Positions 20,627-25,387 of a stretch of DNA of 25,387 nucleotides are shown here, piece by piece. Both the position numbers and the translations under genes were made by a program. Each line of letters begins with the position of its first letter. Positions within the stretch are counted from its first letter, which is position 1. The DNA comes from a virus, in IMG/VR virus record IMGVR_UViG_3300030060_005159, positions 1 to 25,387 of that record, one strand, 5' to 3'. A model generated the notes under the pieces. It made no database searches. It was not told where the DNA came from and saw only the letters and a list, made by a program, of their open reading frames with translations.

Positions 20627-21488
20627 GTATATAAATGAAGACACTTATCAAACTTTGAAAGAGTTTAGAATAGACCCACCTCCTCATCAAAAATCAATAG
20701 AGCCAATGTGGAAAAAAAAAGAAAGTAAACCAGAATCTCCATATAAAATTTTTGTAGCAAGTCCTGTACACAGTGACGTATCAATGCATTATGCACAAGC
20801 TCTTTTGGAGTTTCAAAAATTAGCTTTGGATAAAGGAGTTTTAACAAGATTTAATTTGATGAAATCTTCTCTAGTAACACAAGGTAGAAATTTATGTGTA
20901 TCAGGTTTTTTAGAAAGTGATTACACCCATTTATTATTTGTTGATTCTGATATTTGGTTTCATTCACCCTCTATATTTAAAATGATTGAAAAAGACAAAG
21001 ATATTATTTCAATACCATATCCATTAAAAACCATGATGTGGGATAAATTATTTAATAAAATTCAACAAGGTAAAGTAGAAAAACCTGAAGACTTAAAAAA
21101 ATATTTAAATACCTATCCGATGAAAGTTGCAGATCCAAAAAGTATTATATTAGATAATGGTGTTATGGAAGTAACGCACAGTCCAACTGGTTGTATGTTA
21201 ATAAAAAGAGAGGTATTTTTTAAAATGATTGAAGCCTATCCTGAAAAAAGTATTGTACAAAAAACTGTGATAAATGGTAAATATGTTGATAGACCTCATA
21301 TGTGGAATTTTTTTGACTGCTTACACGATCCAATAACTAAAACATATTTAGGTGAGGATTTTTCTTTTTGTAAACTTTGGAAAGATATAGGGGGTAAATG
21401 TTATGCCTATGTTGACGGTCCTATTGCTCATGTAGGAGAACACTCTTATGAGGGTCGATTTAGTGATGAGTTGATAACTAAAGAGTAA
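20607..21488 (+). CDS. GT-A fold glycosyltransferase
   Basis: A 293-aa protein with a KIFVASPVHSDVSMHYAQAL start (47-66), a QGRN segment, the donor-binding DxD motif D113-S-D115 in HLLFVDSDIWFH, and the phage GT pattern GEDFSFCKLWKDIGGKCYAYVD followed by HVGEHSYEGRF (249-285) with conserved H275 and H279. Residues 1-45 are a charged leader. The start has AAGGAG six bases upstream and lies 20 bases inside the previous gene, so the pair is co-translated. It could be the second step after the GT4 enzyme, or act independently on a hydroxylated protein. Confidence 0.75.
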   Translation: MNGKKDEYINEDTYQTLKEFRIDPPPHQKSIEPMWKKKESKPESPYKIFVASPVHSDVSMHYAQALLEFQKLALDKGVLTRFNLMKSSLVTQGRNLCVSGFLESDYTHLLFVDSDIWFHSPSIFKMIEKDKDIISIPYPLKTMMWDKLFNKIQQGKVEKPEDLKKYLNTYPMKVADPKSIILDNGVMEVTHSPTGCMLIKREVFFKMIEAYPEKSIVQKTVINGKYVDRPHMWNFFDCLHDPITKTYLGEDFSFCKLWKDIGGKCYAYVDGPIAHVGEHSYEGRFSDELITKE

Positions 21489-21523
21489 AATGGTAATATA
21501 TCCATTAATTAGGAAATTACTAT

Positions 21524-22408
21524 ATGGATCCATTTACATTAGCATTAGCCACATTTGGTGTACAAAAACTTCGAGGTAAATCAACTAAAAGAGCATTAAG
21601 AGATGCAGCAATTGTTGGTGGTGGTACACAATTAGCAGGTATGTCAAATGTTGGTCCTTTTCAAGCATTTGGTTCAACTGGTAATACAGTTGCATTTGGT
21701 GAAACTCTTCCTGGAAGAGGAATATCATCTTTAATAGGAACTCCAGATGTGTCTAGAGAAAAAGCAATAGAAGCTTTAAAAAAAGAAGGAACTGAAGTTA
21801 CAGATAAATCTATAAAAGCATTTATGGCTCAATCAGGTTCTGGTTTTAAAGGTTTACCAACCACAGGTAAAGTTTTAACAGCATCAGCATTTTTACCTTT
21901 TTTAGAAGGTTCAGATGAGGTAAAAAAACCATTTACTGAAGATGATTATAGACAAGCTTACAAAGAACAGTCAGGAAAATTAGAAGGGGCATTTCAACCA
22001 GTAACAAATGCTTTACCTTCAACATCAGAAGTTTTTGGATCTAATATGTTTTATGCAAATCAAGGTGGCCTCGCTACAGCAATACCTAAATATAATCAAG
22101 GTGGTATAAATTATTTACCATCTAAAGTAGATCATAATGAAAATGATGTTAATAATTATGTTAGAGCTAAAGGGTACGTAGAAGATGGAGCTGGAGTTGG
22201 AGATAAAGATGAAGATACTATGTTAGCACAATTGGCTGATGGAGAATTTGTATCACGTGCTGATGCAGTTTTAGGTGCAGGTATTTTATCTGGTGGTGAT
22301 CCCAAAAGTTTTAAAAGTATGAGAAAAGCTGGAGCAGACTTTTTTTATGATCAACAAAAAAAATTTAAAAGAATATACGATTTAATAGATGCAAGTAAAA
22401 AAAATTAA
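21524..22408 (+). CDS. Internal virion/ejection-type protein
   Basis: A 294-aa protein with a Gly/Ala-rich helical first third (LALATFGVQKLRG, AIVGGGTQLAGM), then GGLATAIPKYNQGGINYLPS, and a C-terminal region containing LADGEFVSRADAVLGAG (237-253), which I recall near the ends of internal virion proteins of marine podoviruses. It is preceded by a TTAGG site and overlaps the next gene by 20 bases. Its likely role is in genome ejection or core assembly; not certain. Confidence 0.6.
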   Translation: MDPFTLALATFGVQKLRGKSTKRALRDAAIVGGGTQLAGMSNVGPFQAFGSTGNTVAFGETLPGRGISSLIGTPDVSREKAIEALKKEGTEVTDKSIKAFMAQSGSGFKGLPTTGKVLTASAFLPFLEGSDEVKKPFTEDDYRQAYKEQSGKLEGAFQPVTNALPSTSEVFGSNMFYANQGGLATAIPKYNQGGINYLPSKVDHNENDVNNYVRAKGYVEDGAGVGDKDEDTMLAQLADGEFVSRADAVLGAGILSGGDPKSFKSMRKAGADFFYDQQKKFKRIYDLIDASKKN

Positions 22409-22850
22409 AATAAAAAAACAAGTAGAGGTTCTTGAAATTGTTCCTGATATGGTCGATGAATATTGGAATTTAGTTGAGTTTATGTTGAGGGAAGGTTTAA
22501 AATATGATGGTGATCCAATGAATATAAATTATTTAAAAAAAATAATTAAAGAAGGTGGAATGCAACTTTTTATTATGTTTGGTTCTGATGACGGTAATCA
22601 ATATAAAGTATTTGGTGTTTGTGTTACACGAATCACGGCTCTTCCTAATTTTAATCAATGTGAAGTAATATTATTAAAAGGAGATAAAAGAGAATTGTGG
22701 CAGGATGAACTTGCTGATACAATAGAAAAACTTGCAAAATCTGCAAAATGTAAAAGAGTGGCAGTTCATGCAAGGCCAGGATGGCAACCTTTTTTAAAAA
22801 CTAAAGGTTGGGGTGTTAAAAGATATTTATATACAAAGGAGATTAAATAA
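22389..22850 (+). CDS. GNAT-fold protein, T7 gp13-like
   Basis: A 153-aa protein with an acyltransferase-like layout: a helical stretch (MVDEYWNLVEFMLREGL), a beta strand (YKVFGVCVTRI, 73-83), a helix (DELADTIEKLAK) and a strand-helix end KRVAVHARPGWQPFLKTKG that matches the GNAT tail (GRxGWxxxLxxxGF). This type is found as T7 gp13-like proteins in podovirus tail regions, where the fold is probably structural rather than catalytic; I cannot see a clear acetyl-CoA loop. It overlaps the previous gene by 20 bases and ends in an overlap with the next ATG. Confidence 0.6.
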   Translation: MQVKKIKIKKQVEVLEIVPDMVDEYWNLVEFMLREGLKYDGDPMNINYLKKIIKEGGMQLFIMFGSDDGNQYKVFGVCVTRITALPNFNQCEVILLKGDKRELWQDELADTIEKLAKSAKCKRVAVHARPGWQPFLKTKGWGVKRYLYTKEIK

Positions 22851-23686
22851 TGAGTTTTATTTTTGGGGGTGGAGGTAGTGCTCCAACTGAATCAGGTTCA
22901 TCTGTCGTAACACAAAGAGAGGCTCCTGGTGTTGAAGCTAGAAAACTTTCATTATACGATCAAGCTGCTAAATTAGCAGCACAACCAGTTTCTTTACCTG
23001 CAATTCAAGTTGCGCCAATCTCTGGTATAGAACAAGCAGCAATTACTCAAGCAGGTCAAACTGGAGTAGGTGCTGGAACAGTTGGCCAAGGAATTTCTGC
23101 ACTACAAGGTGCTCAAGCTGCTCCAAATATTTCACAATTTTTAAATCCCTTTCAATCATTTGTTACTGATGAAATTACAAGACAAGCACAAATGGCGACT
23201 AATAGATTAGGTGCCCAAGCTGTTGGAGCTGGTGCATTTGGTGGAGGAAGACAAGGAATTGCAGAAGCAGAAATAGAAAGAGCTAGACTTGCAAACATCG
23301 GTCAAGCACAAGCCCAAGGTTTTCAAACTGCATTAGGCGCAGCTCAAACTGAAAGAGCAAGACAATTAGCCAGTGGTCAAGCATTAGGTCAATTAGGTGC
23401 CCAACAACAAGCCATGTCCCTTGCAGATATTCAAGCTCAATTACAAGCTGGTGGAGTCCAAAGAGGAATAGGTCAAGCTGCTTTACAAGCTCAAAGACAG
23501 ACTGCATTACAAAGAGCATATGAACCATTCCAAAGAATAGAATTTTTAAAAGGTATTATGACAAATTTACCAACAACACAGAGTACACTTACAGCTACTA
23601 CAGCTCCAGGTTCTAATCCAGTTGGACAAGCATTAGGTGCCGGATTAGGTGCATACTCTGCTTACAACTTGATGCAACCGAGGTAG
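22850..23686 (+). CDS. Gln/Ala-rich internal virion protein
   Basis: A 278-aa, Gln/Ala/Gly-rich protein. A central helical region has QSFVTDEITRQAQMATNRLG, then AFGGGRQGIAEAEIERARLA and IGQAQAQGFQTALGAAQTER, with QRAYEPFQRIEFLKGIM near the end. I recall this pattern in internal virion/ejection proteins of marine and other podoviruses. No catalytic motif. It is coupled to the GNAT-like gene by TAATG and followed by another internal protein after 2 bases. Likely stacks inside the head and helps genome delivery. Confidence 0.65.
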   Translation: MSFIFGGGGSAPTESGSSVVTQREAPGVEARKLSLYDQAAKLAAQPVSLPAIQVAPISGIEQAAITQAGQTGVGAGTVGQGISALQGAQAAPNISQFLNPFQSFVTDEITRQAQMATNRLGAQAVGAGAFGGGRQGIAEAEIERARLANIGQAQAQGFQTALGAAQTERARQLASGQALGQLGAQQQAMSLADIQAQLQAGGVQRGIGQAALQAQRQTALQRAYEPFQRIEFLKGIMTNLPTTQSTLTATTAPGSNPVGQALGAGLGAYSAYNLMQPR

Positions 23687-23688
23687 TC

Positions 23689-24585
23689 ATGGATAAAGTT
23701 TTAACAAGAAAATTATTTAAGGATAGATATTTTAAACATCATAAACCTGCAAAGTTTAATACTGGTGGTATAGCAAATATACAAAAATTTAGTAATGGTG
23801 GTTTGACAAGTCAGGAAAAAGCACTTTATGCTGCAACATTAGCAGCTCCATTGTTAGCATCAACTCAAAGGCCTGGAGAAAATGTTTTGTCTAGCGTAGG
23901 AAGAGCTATAGGAGAAGGAGTTGGAAAATTACCTGCTACTATGATTTCTTTGGCAGAGCTACAAAGTAAAAAGAAAGATAAAGGTATAAGATCAGCTACT
24001 GAAGCTGAAAAAAAAGAATTAGGGTATAATGTAAAAGACAGATTAATTGTTAAGGTAGAAGATGGTGTAGTAACTGATATTAAAGATAAACCTACTTTTG
24101 GAGAAAGAGAAAAAGCTGGTAAAAGATACACTACTTTAAGTGCTGCTGATGATATTTTAAATGATATTGCTAAAGGTGCAGACTCTGGTCCTATAGAAGG
24201 TAGATATGCAAAAGCAACAGCTGCTTTAGGTTTTAATGCAAAAGCTGCTAACTTCAATACAAAATTAGAAACATTTAGAAAAGAAGCTATTGCTGCATTA
24301 AGGGGTGCACAGGTCGGTCCTTTAGAAGAAGCAAGTTTTAATGCTATTCTTCCATCAATAACAGATCCTGAAAATGTTATAGTAGAAAAAATTAAAGTTG
24401 CAAAAAATAAAATTCAACAACTTGATGATAGACTTGGTGCAGGTGGTACAGTGGTAGACCCAAATACAATAGATTATTATAATTCTGCTTTTTCAAAATT
24501 TGGTATCGATGCAGAAGATATAACTTACAATCCTTCTTTAGATTATTATTCTTTTAGTGAAGAAGGTGAACTTGTAAAGGATTAA
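23689..24585 (+). CDS. Internal virion protein, unknown role
   Basis: A 298-aa protein starting with basic and Gly-rich segments (AKFNTGGIANIQKF, SNGGLTSQEKALYAATLAAP), then a hydrophobic helix and a charged helical body (LSAADDILNDIAKG, AALRGAQVGPLEEASF, KIKVAKNKIQQLDDRL). The GGIANIQKFSNGG stretch resembles the NQGG parts of the gene at 21524, so these may be related internal proteins. Its place directly before a large open gene at the window end fits an ejection-protein cluster. Confidence 0.6.
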   Translation: MDKVLTRKLFKDRYFKHHKPAKFNTGGIANIQKFSNGGLTSQEKALYAATLAAPLLASTQRPGENVLSSVGRAIGEGVGKLPATMISLAELQSKKKDKGIRSATEAEKKELGYNVKDRLIVKVEDGVVTDIKDKPTFGEREKAGKRYTTLSAADDILNDIAKGADSGPIEGRYAKATAALGFNAKAANFNTKLETFRKEAIAALRGAQVGPLEEASFNAILPSITDPENVIVEKIKVAKNKIQQLDDRLGAGGTVVDPNTIDYYNSAFSKFGIDAEDITYNPSLDYYSFSEEGELVKD

Positions 24586-24586
24586 C

Positions 24587-25387
24587 ATGGGACAAATTAA
24601 TGTCAAAGGTCTTGGAGTAGTAAACATTGAGGGTGATAAACCAACACCTGATGAAGCTGCAAAAATTAAAAGTGCTTTAACAGAAATAAATCAAAATTTA
24701 GTTGGAGATTCTGTAGCTGATGAAGCGACTGAAGAGTATATGCAAAGCCCATCTATGGGTAGATTACTTACTGAAGCTGGTCTTTCTATTGTAGGTGCTT
24801 TAGGTACTGGAGCAAGATATTTACCTGGTATTGCAGGTAGGGTAGGAATGCTATCAAAACCTTTTATAAATAGATTGCTAAAAACTTCTGCAGGAGCTGC
24901 AGCAGGAGGTGGTGCAGGAGCTATAGTTTCTCAAACATTTGATCCAAAAGATAACGTTGTTAATGAAGTAGTTAGAGCAGCCAGTGAGGGTGCAGCAGCA
25001 GAATTAATTGGTGGACCAATTGTTATAAAAGGGGGTCAATATGTTTCTAAAATTTTAGGGAAACCAAAAGCATATGCACAACTATTAGAGGGTGCCAATG
25101 AAGCAGAAACTACATTAAGAATGAAAGCAAATGAAATTTTGTACGGAAAAACAGCAGCTAACTTTATAGCAAAAACCACTGATGGTGCAATAAGACCTAT
25201 AAAAGAACAAGTAGAATTACAAAGTAAAAAAATTGTAGATGATGAAGCAATTAAAAAATTTATGAAAGAAAATAATATACCAGAGTCAAAATTTCAAAGT
25301 TTAAAAGACACTGCACAAGAAATGCAAAAAGGTTTGACACCTGGTGTTAAAACAGAAAATAGAACATTAAATATTATCGAAAATGTC
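24587..25387 (+). CDS. N-terminal part of large internal/ejection protein (partial)
   Basis: A frame of 267 codons open at the window edge. It starts with INVKGLGVVNIEGDKPTPDE, which I recall at the N-terminus of very large internal virion proteins of marine podoviruses. Two Gly/Ala hydrophobic stretches (about 65-88, AGLSIVGALGTGARYLPGIA; and 101-115, SAGAAAGGGAGAIVS) could insert into a membrane during ejection. From residue 175 on it is charged and helical. Ribosome site AAAGG. The full length and any lytic domain lie beyond the window. Confidence 0.7.
   Translation, partial: MGQINVKGLGVVNIEGDKPTPDEAAKIKSALTEINQNLVGDSVADEATEEYMQSPSMGRLLTEAGLSIVGALGTGARYLPGIAGRVGMLSKPFINRLLKTSAGAAAGGGAGAIVSQTFDPKDNVVNEVVRAASEGAAAELIGGPIVIKGGQYVSKILGKPKAYAQLLEGANEAETTLRMKANEILYGKTAANFIAKTTDGAIRPIKEQVELQSKKIVDDEAIKKFMKENNIPESKFQSLKDTAQEMQKGLTPGVKTENRTLNIIENV

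Noticed and set aside
1-25387. CRISPR array, tRNA genes, integrase, IS element or attachment site
   Set aside because: Looked for and not seen: no regularly spaced direct repeats, no cloverleaf-like stretch in the gaps, and no transposase or recombinase motifs.

Overview
The window looks like part of the late (virion) region of an AT-rich tailed phage. It is densely packed and almost every gene joins the next by an ATGA or TAATG overlap or a gap of a few bases. An HK97-fold capsid protein, two head-tail adaptor-like proteins, a P22 gp10/T7 gp12-like nozzle, a T7 gp13-like GNAT-fold protein and several internal (ejection) protein candidates, with no recognisable tail tube or sheath, suggest a short-tailed podovirus. 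Base composition and many small proteins resembling those I recall from uncultured marine phages point to a marine alphaproteobacterial host such as SAR11 or SAR116. That host guess is inference only. No integrase, tRNA, CRISPR array or IS element was seen, and no stretch over 300 bases lacks a gene.

Layout. 1-2384: end of an upstream gene, a putative decoration protein, the major capsid protein followed by a strong hairpin, a small beta protein and a basic Cys-containing protein. 2378-6359: small genes, a conserved 235-aa protein, a probable lysis block (three single-TM or coiled-coil membrane proteins and an M15 endopeptidase) interrupted by a 2OG-Fe(II) oxygenase and a sulfotransferase. 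6390-8172: a run of small, very basic proteins, several sharing a C-terminal tyrosine motif. 8179-13361: head-tail connector and tail-fibre genes. 13349-16016, minus strand: four consecutive 2OG-Fe(II) oxygenase-like genes. 16098-18759: nozzle and small virion proteins. 18752-21488: a sixth 2OG-Fe(II)-like gene, two small genes, then a GT-B and a GT-A glycosyltransferase. 21524-25387: internal virion proteins, the last open at the window edge.

The most interesting feature is a scattered arsenal of modification enzymes inserted among virion genes: six divergent 2OG-Fe(II) oxygenase-like proteins, one sulfotransferase and two glycosyltransferases. Hydroxylation followed by glycosylation or sulfation of a virion protein, or remodelling of a host surface glycan, is a coherent hypothesis; the targets are unknown. 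A second lead is a set of short terminal motifs shared by small basic proteins (a capsid-like N-terminus and a C-terminal YY-x-x-[LM] motif), which could act as virion-targeting tags. All family calls come from motifs read by eye; no database search was possible.
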